DNA of 58,659 bases from Planctomycetaceae bacterium (lineage in GTDB: Bacteria > Planctomycetota > Planctomycetia > Planctomycetales > Planctomycetaceae). Positions 1 through 7,172 of the stretch are shown in pieces. The notes below the pieces were generated by a model. The model was not told the DNA's origin. It made no database searches and saw only the letters and a list, made by a program, of their open reading frames with translations. The first letter of the stretch is position 1. Each line of letters opens with the position of its first letter. Location of the stretch: positions 1 through 58,659 of the forward strand of contig PBSL01000014.1 in NCBI GenBank assembly GCA_002726205.1, read 5' to 3'. The position numbers and the translations under genes are program-made.

Positions 1-201
1 CTACCGACGATTGTCCAGGCCAGGGCCGTGTTTGAATCAGGGATGGTCGATGACACCGGCTTGCCCATCCCGATTCGTGATGATCGCCGCCGTCTGATGA
101 TGCCGGATGGTCGATTGGTGTATGTCGGCGACCTGGATGAACCGGGAGCGGCGACCAGTCGTTTGGCACTGGTGGCTGTCCGCGAGTTGGCGACTGGATG
201 A
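1..201 (+). CDS. C-terminal fragment of an unidentified protein
   Basis: An open frame enters from the left edge and stops with TGA at 199-201, giving about 66 residues ending in VAVRELATG. The visible part has a short acidic/basic segment (VDDTGLPIPIRDDRRR) followed by a beta-like stretch (GRLVYVGDLDEPG). Codon use resembles the neighbours. I do not recognise a family. It lies 252 nt upstream of the reverse transcriptase pair on the same strand, so it could be an unrelated gene or a lost partner of that cassette; the window edge prevents a decision. Confidence 0.55.
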   Translation, partial: LPTIVQARAVFESGMVDDTGLPIPIRDDRRRLMMPDGRLVYVGDLDEPGAATSRLALVAVRELATG

Positions 202-212
202 ACGCGGGCCAC

Positions 213-241
213 TTGACACCCTGTCACGGCATTCAGAGAAT
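213..241 (+). promoter_or_regulatory. Putative sigma70-type promoter upstream of the RT pair
   Basis: A perfect TTGACA (213-218) is followed after 17 nt by GAGAAT (236-241), which matches 4 of 6 positions of the -10 consensus including the key A at position 2 and the final T. Transcription would start near 248. A short dyad (TGACA-ccc-TGTCA, 214-226) overlaps the -35 box and could be an operator. The site lies just downstream of the previous gene's stop codon and directly before the folded region and the two RT genes. Confidence 0.4.
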
Positions 242-415
242 CGGGCTCACTCGTGGGCTGGCGACCGGTGCGGACAACCCTTTTGACTTCTGCCATTACC
301 CAGCACCGGCGATTGGCAGGCCGGGAGTTCCCGGATCGTGGCCCTCGCTTTCAGTGGATGAAACGAGCTCTAAGGGAAAAGGATTGATGGAGTGATGCCC
401 GGGGTATCCTCGGGC
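242..415 (+). ncRNA. Candidate structured RNA upstream of tandem RTs
   Basis: This untranslated stretch contains nested inverted repeats. CGGGC-TCACTC (242-252) pairs with GAGTGA (390-395) plus GCCCG (397-401), giving 11 bp with one bulged T at 396. Inside lie CCGGTGC/GCACCGG (265-271 with 303-309), an alternative CTGCCA/TGGCAG (290-295 with 314-319), the tight hairpin CCGGGA-gt-TCCCGG (321-334) and an 8-bp hairpin with one bulge (344-367). The right arm can alternatively pair locally (GCCCG 397-401 with CGGGC 411-415). A closing long-range helix around hairpins, just upstream of an RT, is how retron msr-msd RNAs are organised (a1/a2 repeats). The assignment is inference; with the promoter proposed at 213-241 the first few bases of the left arm might not be transcribed. 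Confidence 0.4.
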
Positions 416-453
416 TTCTGGGCACGCCGTTTGGGTTCGGGTCGATTGAGGCT

Positions 454-1467
454 ATGACTGTGATCACGATTCCCGACCCGCTTTCTGATGATTGTCGAGT
501 GGCCCTGTCGGATCTGCTGCGGTTGCCGGTCGAGCAGGTCATGGCGGCGTGGAAGGTGTCCCAGACTGACCGCGGTTACGACTGGAACCTGTACGGCGAC
601 CGCGTGATCCATGTTCCTCAGCCCCTGCTGAGCGAAGTTCAGCGGCAGATTCTTGATCGAGTCCTGCGGACCGGTCCGATTTCTCCGGCCGCTTTTTCCG
701 GTGTCTCTGGACGATCTTACGTCTTGGCGGCCACGAGACACTTGAGTGGTCCTCCGGCCGAGACCGCGGCGTTGGATATTGCTGACGCCTTTGGATCGAC
801 CACCTACGGTCACGTCCGTGGGGCGTTGTGGAAACGGCTCAAGCAGGAGTTGTGGATTCTCGGACTCAGCGGCTCCGAATCGACTGCAATCGTGAAGGTC
901 CTGTCTCACCTGGCGACGGTGGCCGACAGGGCGAGGACGAGACGGTTGCCGCTGGGGTCTCCATCGAGCGTGGCGATGTTCAACCTGATTCTGTTGCCGT
1001 TGGACGGCGAGATGCTCAGGTGGTGCAGTGAATACGGAATCACCTACACCCGTTACGTGGACGACATGGTGTTTTCGTGTCCCGACGGCCTGCCGCCTGA
1101 CCTGGAATCTCGTGTCGAGGCCGTTGTCAGGCGCCATCGCTATCGCCTGAATCACGGCAAGACAATCCGTCATGCGGCCGGCAGTGCGAGGGTACACGGG
1201 TTGGAGCGGACGACCGAAGGGGTTGTTCCGGGAGCGGACGCTGTTGAGCGGTTTGCCGCCCGGGCTCGCTGGCACCAGGGGAAGGCTGTCGATGAGACGT
1301 CCTCGAGATCCCAGCGTGAGCGAAGCTATGGTTTTCTCAGGGGGCTCGACGTCTTTCTGAGGCAGTTCTACGAAGCACAAGACCTGCAGCGTCCCGATTC
1401 ATTGCGGATTGTTGTCCCCGAAGGAGCGGAAAGGCCGGTGCCACCGATCGATCTGTTGTGGAATTGA
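454..1467 (+). CDS. Reverse transcriptase, diverged retron-like (first of tandem pair)
   Basis: This 337-residue protein has the ordered RT blocks in compact form: HVPQPLLSEVQRQILDRVL (53-71), a degenerate block 2 (GRSYVLAATRHL, 86-97), block 3 LDIADAF with catalytic D108, block 4 RLPLGSPSS (164-172), block 5 YTRYVDDMVFS with D203/D204, block 6 RLNHGKT (231-237) and block 7 RVHGLE (246-251). All three catalytic aspartates are present, so polymerase activity is expected. Compared with ordinary retron RTs the QG of block 4 is replaced by LG and the NAxxH motif is lost. ATG 454 is the first start after an in-frame stop at 385-387. Its end overlaps the next RT by 10 nt, implying coupled translation and equal dosage. 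It could be a UG/DRT-type RT; exact class is undetermined. No intron-maturase X or endonuclease domain is present. Confidence 0.85.
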   Translation: MTVITIPDPLSDDCRVALSDLLRLPVEQVMAAWKVSQTDRGYDWNLYGDRVIHVPQPLLSEVQRQILDRVLRTGPISPAAFSGVSGRSYVLAATRHLSGPPAETAALDIADAFGSTTYGHVRGALWKRLKQELWILGLSGSESTAIVKVLSHLATVADRARTRRLPLGSPSSVAMFNLILLPLDGEMLRWCSEYGITYTRYVDDMVFSCPDGLPPDLESRVEAVVRRHRYRLNHGKTIRHAAGSARVHGLERTTEGVVPGADAVERFAARARWHQGKAVDETSSRSQRERSYGFLRGLDVFLRQFYEAQDLQRPDSLRIVVPEGAERPVPPIDLLWN

Positions 1468-2495
1468 ATCGTCCCGCCGACACGGCGTTCGCGATGTTGG
1501 CTCGCCTGCTGTCGACCGACAACGAGGTCGTGCGTGCCGGACACGAGGCCCTTTCCGGTGGCGACGCTTACCGTTCGTGGGAGGTGCCCAAGGGAAACGG
1601 GAAGACGCGACGGATCGATGCGCCTGTCGAGGAGTTGAAGCAGGTCCAGTCACTGCTGCTCACCCGCTTGTTTTGTCACGCTCCGACGTCTCCCTTTGCT
1701 CACGGTTTCGTTCCCGGTCGCAGCATCGCGACCAATGCGGCAGTTCATCAGCAGACGGGCCGGTCGCTGGTGTCGCTGGATTTGGAGGACGCCTATCCTT
1801 CCGTCAGTCGGCAGCGGGTGGTCAAGACTCTCGAGTGGGGACTGGGATATTTTCTCAAGCACGTTGCCCCCTGCTCGTCGCGGGAGTCGCGCGACGAGCT
1901 CTACGAACTGATCGCCGACCTGTGCTGCTTCCGCCAGTGCCTGCCGCAGGGGGCGCCGACTTCGGGCCTGCTGCTGAACATGGCCTGCTGTTCACTGGAT
2001 CGGCGCTGTGCCCGATTGCTGCGACGTTGTCGCGATCAGTTCCCGGAACTGAGATACACGCGGTATGCTGACGACCTCAGCTTCACCTCCTCCGAGGAAT
2101 TGTCGCACGAGTTCCTGGAACAGGCGATCGGCTGTGTGGTGCAGGCGGGATTCCGTGTTAATCGTCGCAAGGTGAAGCGGTATTCGGTTCGAAACGCTGA
2201 TCTGGTCATCTGTGGAATCCGCCTGCACGAGGGCCAGTTGACCCTGCCGCGACGGGTCCTGAGACGCTATCGCGCCCTGCTGTTCCAGTCTCTAGCCTAC
2301 GGGCCCGACGAGATCTCCGAAGAGAACCGTCAGTTCCTGCTGGGGCACATCGGTTTCCTGACGATGGCCAGTTCGGTTTGTCCGCCACAACTGGAACGGC
2401 TGCTTGAAGAAGTGCTTCAGCAGCACGGATCATGGCTGCGGTCCGGTGTGGCATCACACATTCTGCCTAGCTACGGCGAGGTCGGCCGGTCCTGA
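1458..2495 (+). CDS. Reverse transcriptase, retron-type (second of tandem pair)
   Basis: This 345-residue RT carries clear retron-type motifs: KGNGKTRRIDAP (45-56) followed by a block 1 helix, HGFVPGRSIATNAAVH (82-97) with the NAxxH signature, LDLEDAYPS with D108, LPQGAPTSGLLLNM (162-175), YTRYADDLSF with D205/D206, GFRVNRRKVKR (231-241), and ICGIRL (251-256) where retrons usually have a VTG motif. The C-terminus continues as a thumb-like helical region to residue 345. The GTG start at 1458 lies inside the last codons of the upstream RT and has no obvious ribosome site, so it probably depends on translational coupling. A 6-bp inverted repeat (2480-2485 with 2497-2502) straddles the stop codon. 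Base composition matches the flanking genes, so there is no compositional sign of recent transfer. Confidence 0.9.
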   Translation: MELNRPADTAFAMLARLLSTDNEVVRAGHEALSGGDAYRSWEVPKGNGKTRRIDAPVEELKQVQSLLLTRLFCHAPTSPFAHGFVPGRSIATNAAVHQQTGRSLVSLDLEDAYPSVSRQRVVKTLEWGLGYFLKHVAPCSSRESRDELYELIADLCCFRQCLPQGAPTSGLLLNMACCSLDRRCARLLRRCRDQFPELRYTRYADDLSFTSSEELSHEFLEQAIGCVVQAGFRVNRRKVKRYSVRNADLVICGIRLHEGQLTLPRRVLRRYRALLFQSLAYGPDEISEENRQFLLGHIGFLTMASSVCPPQLERLLEEVLQQHGSWLRSGVASHILPSYGEVGRS

Positions 2496-2622
2496 ACCGA
2501 CCGCCCGGGAAGTCGGGCCGGAAGCGGAGAATCGGCGGCCAACTGGCAAGGTGAGTTTGCAGGAGGCGCTTGGGTGTTTTCCTGGGGACCGTCCCGGCGA
2601 TTCACGATGTTATCTTTGGCGT

Positions 2623-4155
2623 TTAGTGCCCGTTGGTGAACTGGAACGAATACAGGTCGGCGTCCTTGATCACAAACCGCAGCCTGACGGGTCGGTCGGC
2701 CAGTTGACTGACCGCCGGTTGGCCTTGCCAGCGAATGGTTCGATTCAGGGAATCCCCGAAAATCTCGGGGCAGTCTTCCAACCGGAATCCATCGATCGGT
2801 TTTCCTGTGGAATCCTGTATTTCCACGCGGACGCTACCGGCGGCTGATGTCGAAAAGTTCATTGTCAACGCATCGCCCCGGAAGGTGATCGGCCTGGTCA
2901 CGATTTCTCCACCGCTCAGCGGCGCCTGCAGCGACACGAATCCGTCGATTCGCAACGAATAGCGGCGAAATCGCTTGGCCTTGCCGCCGGAACTCCAACT
3001 TCCACCGTCGTCGACATACAGGGAGAGTTCGTTGGGCGTGTCGGCCGTTTCGGATCTGGTCTCGAGCAGACCGTAGCCTGGCATGGTACCGGCATAGATC
3101 CAGCGAGTCCTGCGGGGGCCGGGTCGGACGAAGGCCTCACCCCATCGCCGAAAATTCACTCCATCCCGACTGGTCATGAACAGGGTCTCGGTGATCGACC
3201 CGAACTTGTAGGAAGGGTGTTTGGTGATCGGCAGCCCCTTTTCAATTTCCCTCCCGGCCATGAATCGGCAGGGAAAGCCCACGAACAGGTGCGGAGCACG
3301 GTAGTAGGGGCGAATCTGGTTGACGTAGATCTGCATGCGTGGGGAATCGGGATAGTCGATCCATCGGGGCTGGGTCCAGTGCCGAAAGTCCGCTGATGTC
3401 GATGTCAACACGTCACGAGCCGGTCCCTTGTCATCGAGACCGAGTTGGGGGCCCTTTGCTCCGAACTCGTCGTTGGGTCCTCGCATTTCGCGGAAGAAGG
3501 CCACATAACGGCCCCGTACCGAGTCCCAGAATGCCAGGTTCTGCGAGTCGAATTTTCCCTTGGTGATCAATGGTTGACTCCCGAGTTGTCGCCAGCGGAT
3601 CGCGTCGCCTGATGCAAACGCGTAGAGTCCCCTGGTCGGCTTGTCTAGAACCGCCAGGGCCTTGAACCGTTGATCGGGCTTGCAGGCCGGGTTGGTGTCC
3701 AGGAAGGGGACGAAGGTCAGCGAGACATCTCCGGTGAGAATGATGTTGTTCTTCCTGGAGCCGTTGAACTCGACCAGTCCCAGGTCCGGCCTCGTCCAGT
3801 GAATGCCATCCCGACTCTCGGCATAACAGGTGAAGTCCTGGTGCGTTTGTTGTCCGAGTGCTCGCCAGTTTCCTGCCCGGTAATACATGCGGTAGGTCTT
3901 GCCATCCTGGAAGAAGACGGGGTAGCCAGAGACATTGCCTTCCCATGGCTTGTTGCAGATGAAAGCGTCGCTGCGTTCGGTCGGTCTGTGCAGACGCAAT
4001 TCCGCCCTGCCCACGAAGCGGTCAATCAGGTGGGTGTCCACGAACAACTCTCGCCGCGAGCCGATGTCGATGGCGTCGGCGGCGGATGATTCGCCGGGAC
4101 CTGTGGCCTGTGAACAGGCAAACAGCATTGTCAGGACGGTGGCGAGTGTCTTCAT
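2623..4155 (-). CDS. Secreted glycosidase/sialidase-like beta-propeller protein
   Basis: A 510-residue exported protein with an N-terminal signal (MKTLATVLTMLFACSQ); LFAC could be a lipobox with C14 as the lipidated residue. The body contains repeated Asp-box-like blade elements (ESRDGIHWTRPD, TSADFRHWTQPRW, TSRDGVNFRRWGEAF) typical of five-bladed propellers related to GH32/GH43/GH33 proteins of planctomycetes. The C-terminal part ends with a beta-sandwich-like signature (RLRFVIKDADLYSFQF) found at the end of many such proteins. The likely job is binding or cleaving glycans outside the cytoplasm; no specific substrate or catalytic residue can be assigned. It is convergent with the RT pair, with 127 nt between them. 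Confidence 0.7.
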   Translation of the reverse strand: MKTLATVLTMLFACSQATGPGESSAADAIDIGSRRELFVDTHLIDRFVGRAELRLHRPTERSDAFICNKPWEGNVSGYPVFFQDGKTYRMYYRAGNWRALGQQTHQDFTCYAESRDGIHWTRPDLGLVEFNGSRKNNIILTGDVSLTFVPFLDTNPACKPDQRFKALAVLDKPTRGLYAFASGDAIRWRQLGSQPLITKGKFDSQNLAFWDSVRGRYVAFFREMRGPNDEFGAKGPQLGLDDKGPARDVLTSTSADFRHWTQPRWIDYPDSPRMQIYVNQIRPYYRAPHLFVGFPCRFMAGREIEKGLPITKHPSYKFGSITETLFMTSRDGVNFRRWGEAFVRPGPRRTRWIYAGTMPGYGLLETRSETADTPNELSLYVDDGGSWSSGGKAKRFRRYSLRIDGFVSLQAPLSGGEIVTRPITFRGDALTMNFSTSAAGSVRVEIQDSTGKPIDGFRLEDCPEIFGDSLNRTIRWQGQPAVSQLADRPVRLRFVIKDADLYSFQFTNGH

Positions 4156-4507
4156 CTGAGGGACTCCTCAACAGATCAGGAGGGCGTGAGATCGCCGGCG
4201 GTTCCCGTCGGGTTGGAGACCCGCGGCGTTGCAGGTTTCTTATACAAGTGCGTCGTGACGATCCGCAATCGTCGCAGTTTCCTGGAGGCATTCGTCGAGA
4301 GCGACTCCTTTTCCTGGCGGATTCCACGGTCCGGACGTGTGCCGTGGAAAGTGCAGCCGTCTTGACTGTTCGTGACGGCATCAGCATAGTGCCGTGGTCA
4401 TGCGGGCGCCGTCGGGATTGCGAGTCCGTGTCGTTGGTTTGTCTTGCTCTTGGCCATTGTGATGTCCGGGCGGGTGAACGTGGAATCGGGAATGGTAAAC
4501 GCGGGTC
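4156..4507. other. Divergent intergenic region with an 8-bp inverted repeat
   Basis: A 352-nt gap lies between the divergently transcribed propeller gene and the DadA-like gene, so it should hold both promoters. The only distinct structure seen is TTCCACGG (4322-4329) with CCGTGGAA (4342-4349), separated by 12 nt. It could be an operator or an RNA hairpin. No convincing coding sequence, tRNA or consensus promoter pair was found. Confidence 0.3.
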
Positions 4508-5755
4508 ATGGCTGAACGTTGCCAGGATGTCGTGATTGGCGGTGGGGCAATCGGTGTCAGTTGCGCCGAGGCACTGGCCACCGCCGGTCGGGACGTGGTG
4601 TTGCTGGAGCAACACGCGATGGCCAGTGGGTGTTCTCACGGGAACGCCGGTTGGGTGACGCCGTGTCATTCACTGCCGATCCCGGGACCTGGCCTGGTCA
4701 GGCAATCGTTGCGATGGATGCTGCGCAGCGATTCACCACTGTACATCAAGCCATCCCTGAGACCTTCGCTGCTGGGATGGTTGTGGCGGTTCTATCGTCA
4801 CTGCAACGAGAAGCGGCAACGGCAGGGACTGGCGGCCGTGGCTGCACTCAACCGGGACGTTGTCTCCATGACCGGCGGCCTGGTCGAGCGATACTCGCTG
4901 GACTGTGAGTATCAGCCCCGCGGCCTGCACTATGCCTTCCTCAGCGAACCCGGTTTTCAGAAGGGACGTCGAGAGTGCCGTCTGCTGAATGAGCACGAGA
5001 TTCCTGGTGAGGAGTTGTCGGCAGAGGAGCTGCTTGCCCGCGAGCCGGCGTTGACCAGGGATGTCGTTGGTGGCGTGTTTTACCCGGCAGAAGCCGACTT
5101 CGTCCCGGATCGATTCGTCGAGCAGCTGGCCGCCCAGCTGCCGGGGCTGGGAGTCGATGTCCGGACGGGGTGCCGCGTGACCGGTTGGCGGCTCAGTGGG
5201 CGAAAGATCGAACAGATCGAAACTGCCGGTGGGCCACTGGTCCCTGAAACCGTGATCCTGGCGGCCGGAGCCTGGACGGGGCGACTGGCACGGCAACTGG
5301 GCATTCGTCTGCCAATGGAACCGGCCAAGGGCTACAGCATCACGCTGGATCCGCAGGCGGGCCTGCCCACGCGGCCGCTGAATGTCTCGGAATCGAAATT
5401 CGGGGTGACACCCTGGGAAGGCGGTGTTCGGCTGGCCGGAACACTCGAACTGGCGGGGTTGCAACGAGAGATCAACCAATCCCGGGTTGAGGCCATAGTC
5501 CGTTCGGCCCGTGAGGCTTTGCCCGAGTTTTCCGCGACGGGAGTGCAGGAGGTCTGGACCGGGATGCGTCCGCTGGCTGCCGACGGCCTGCCAATCATTG
5601 GGAGATCACTTCGCTGCTCCAACCTCGTCATGGCCACCGCCCATGGCATGCTGGGGCTGACCCAGGCGGCGATCACCGGGCGATTGGTCAGCGACATTAC
5701 GACCGGACGGTCACCCACGCTGGATCCGGTCCCCTTCTCTCCTGACCGGTTCTAG
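4508..5755 (+). CDS. FAD-dependent D-amino-acid dehydrogenase family oxidoreductase (DadA-like)
   Basis: A 415-residue DAO-fold flavoprotein. The N-terminal FAD site is VVIGGGAIGVSCAEALA (8-24) followed by the acidic end of the second strand (VVLLEQ, 30-35), then SHGNAGW (43-49), as in DadA and D-hydroxyproline dehydrogenases. The C-terminal flavin motif GMRPLAADGLPIIG and the segment MATAHGMLGLT fit the same family. The predicted reaction is oxidative deamination of a D-amino acid or an imino acid such as D-proline/D-hydroxyproline, with electrons passed to the respiratory chain. The exact substrate cannot be read from sequence. It converges with the VOC gene, leaving only 6 nt between the stops. 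Confidence 0.85.
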   Translation: MAERCQDVVIGGGAIGVSCAEALATAGRDVVLLEQHAMASGCSHGNAGWVTPCHSLPIPGPGLVRQSLRWMLRSDSPLYIKPSLRPSLLGWLWRFYRHCNEKRQRQGLAAVAALNRDVVSMTGGLVERYSLDCEYQPRGLHYAFLSEPGFQKGRRECRLLNEHEIPGEELSAEELLAREPALTRDVVGGVFYPAEADFVPDRFVEQLAAQLPGLGVDVRTGCRVTGWRLSGRKIEQIETAGGPLVPETVILAAGAWTGRLARQLGIRLPMEPAKGYSITLDPQAGLPTRPLNVSESKFGVTPWEGGVRLAGTLELAGLQREINQSRVEAIVRSAREALPEFSATGVQEVWTGMRPLAADGLPIIGRSLRCSNLVMATAHGMLGLTQAAITGRLVSDITTGRSPTLDPVPFSPDRF

Positions 5756-5761
5756 TCGGCC

Positions 5762-6193
5762 TCACCGACCTGCGGGACCAACCGCTCGCTGGGCCCATTC
5801 CTTCGAGCAGGGATAGGTACCGAGTTCGATGTGGTTGCCGTCGGGGTCCTTGAAGAACACCTGGGTCACATCGGTATCCTCGACGTAGTTGGTTGCGAAG
5901 GGGATACCGCGTTCTTCGAGTAGCCGTTGCGATTCCTGGATGTCGTCGACGTGAAAGGCCACATGATCGGTCCTGAGCGAGATTCCGCAATCCTCGGGAT
6001 CGGTTTCGTCAGTCGCAGCGATCAGATGAATTTGCAGGTCGTAATTGTACAGCCACGCGCCGGGAAACCCGAAATCCGGTCGATCGATCGGTTGAAACCC
6101 GAGCACGTCGCGATAGAACTCGGTACTGGCCTCGAGATCGCGTGTCACCCGGGCCACGTGATTGGTCGAGTGAATCGGAAGGGCGGGCGGCAT
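5762..6193 (-). CDS. VOC (glyoxalase/bleomycin resistance/dioxygenase) superfamily protein
   Basis: A 143-residue single-domain protein with paired beta-alpha-beta-beta-beta modules. The candidate metal ligands are H12 (NHVARV), H56 (QIHLI), H77 (DHVAFHV) and E123 (GNHIELGTY), in the positions used by glyoxalase I-like and fosfomycin-resistance-like proteins. KDPDGNHIEL is the usual C-terminal signature. It could isomerise a hemithioacetal or act on another small carbonyl compound; the substrate is unknown. It follows the cytochrome gene on the same strand, but a strong terminator lies between them, so it is probably transcribed separately. Confidence 0.8.
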   Translation of the reverse strand: MPPALPIHSTNHVARVTRDLEASTEFYRDVLGFQPIDRPDFGFPGAWLYNYDLQIHLIAATDETDPEDCGISLRTDHVAFHVDDIQESQRLLEERGIPFATNYVEDTDVTQVFFKDPDGNHIELGTYPCSKEWAQRAVGPAGR

Positions 6194-6209
6194 CGCTGTG
6201 CTCCGGGAG

Positions 6210-6258
6210 AAAAAAAAGGAGGATCGAACTACCGCCTCGGCGGGTAGCCCGATCCTCC
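6210..6258 (-). terminator. Intrinsic terminator after the cytochrome c gene
   Basis: On the minus strand GGAGGATCG (6258-6250) pairs perfectly with CGATCCTCC (6226-6218). An inner arm pairs GGTAG/CTACC elements (6243-6247 with 6229-6233), and the stem is followed by eight T residues (6217-6210). This is a textbook Rho-independent terminator 45 nt beyond the cytochrome stop codon and just upstream of the VOC start. Confidence 0.85.
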
Positions 6259-6303
6259 CTTCGGGACATTCTCGATGAACATCCCATTGTCAGCTCACGT
6301 TGT

Positions 6304-6720
6304 CTACTTTCCCTTGTGAGCCTTGTGGCACGTCGCGCAGCCACCGGTCAGCGCTTTGAACGCGCCACTGGCACCCGCGACATCGCCGGCTTTCAGCTTG
6401 GCCAGGACAACCACGCTGCAACCCTGCAGGGTCTTGGCGCCTTTTGCCCAGTCGCCACTGGGGCAACGGCCATCGGCCATCAGAATATGGCCTGATTCGT
6501 TGAGCAACGCAGCGGCGATGGTTGCCTTCTTGATGTCCTTGGCCTTCAGCGCCTTCGACAGCGCGCCGCACTGAGCAGCCACCAAGCCACCCATCAGCTG
6601 CTTGGTCGTCGCCGATCGTGTCTTTCCCTTTTTCTGGGCCGACACCGTGCCGTATTGCAGTGCCAAAACTGCGATGGCAAGTACGGCGGCAGCCGCTCCA
6701 AGATTTCTGAGTCTCTTCAT
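6304..6720 (-). CDS. Exported cytochrome c'/c-556-like protein
   Basis: A 138-residue protein with a signal peptide (about 1-28, ending TVSAQ) and a mostly helical mature part. A single haem-binding CATCH motif (C128-H132) sits six residues from the C-terminus, as in cytochromes c' and c-556, where haem is attached to the last helix of a four-helix bundle. M43 in the first mature helix could be the distal ligand, which would favour a low-spin c-556-like protein. The start was placed at ATG 6720 because GGGAGA lies at good spacing; the ATG six bases upstream abuts the ribosome site. It probably carries electrons in the periplasm. It is monocistronic, with its own terminator. Confidence 0.8.
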   Translation of the reverse strand: MKRLRNLGAAAAVLAIAVLALQYGTVSAQKKGKTRSATTKQLMGGLVAAQCGALSKALKAKDIKKATIAAALLNESGHILMADGRCPSGDWAKGAKTLQGCSVVVLAKLKAGDVAGASGAFKALTGGCATCHKAHKGK

Positions 6721-7172
6721 GCCCATTCTCCCTGAAACAAAACGCACCCTGTTGACAACTCGGCGGAATGCACGAGCACGGCCTCCTGGCGGTCTCGACA
6801 CGAAAAGTCGAATCCACCACGACACTCAACCGTGGCAACCGCGGACAAGATTACTAACGCGCCCGTCGATCGCGGGTCAATCTAATCGACACGGATTGAT
6901 GTGTCAAACGAACCGCTCGTCAAGTTTCTGGATGCGAGGTTGGTTTTTCTGGAGACCTGCGAAGGGCGTGGATCGGTTCGTTGTCTTGTCAGCATTTTGA
7001 TCCCTGGCGGCGGTGGCTGTAATCGACTGGGACCGGCGCGGCGAGCCTGGCAAGACCGTACACTGTGGCGAGGAGCCGGTCGGCTTTGACTCCGAAGGGC
7101 CGTGGAGAACGGTCCAGCGGTTGGTCGAGCCTTCGGCGATCCTGAAGTCAACGCGCACCAGGGATTTCCACC
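6721..7172. other. Divergent intergenic region, 452 nt
   Basis: The gap between the cytochrome gene and the phosphoesterase/propeller gene should contain both promoters. A small inverted repeat TCAATC/GATTGA (6877-6882 with 6894-6899) is the only structure noted. No convincing promoter consensus, RNA gene or small coding sequence was recognised. Confidence 0.3.

Noticed and set aside
370-1380. Long open frame on the minus strand opposite the first RT
   Set aside because: It is antisense to a protein with clear RT motifs and has no recognisable domain; GC-rich codons commonly give such frames.
242-2495. Diversity-generating retroelement
   Set aside because: No near-identical template/variable repeat pair, no Avd-like gene and no adenine-rich mutation target were seen around the RTs.
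454-2495. Group II intron or CRISPR-associated RT
   Set aside because: Neither RT has maturase X or endonuclease extensions, no intron ends or domain V-like structure were found, and no Cas genes or repeat array exist in the window.
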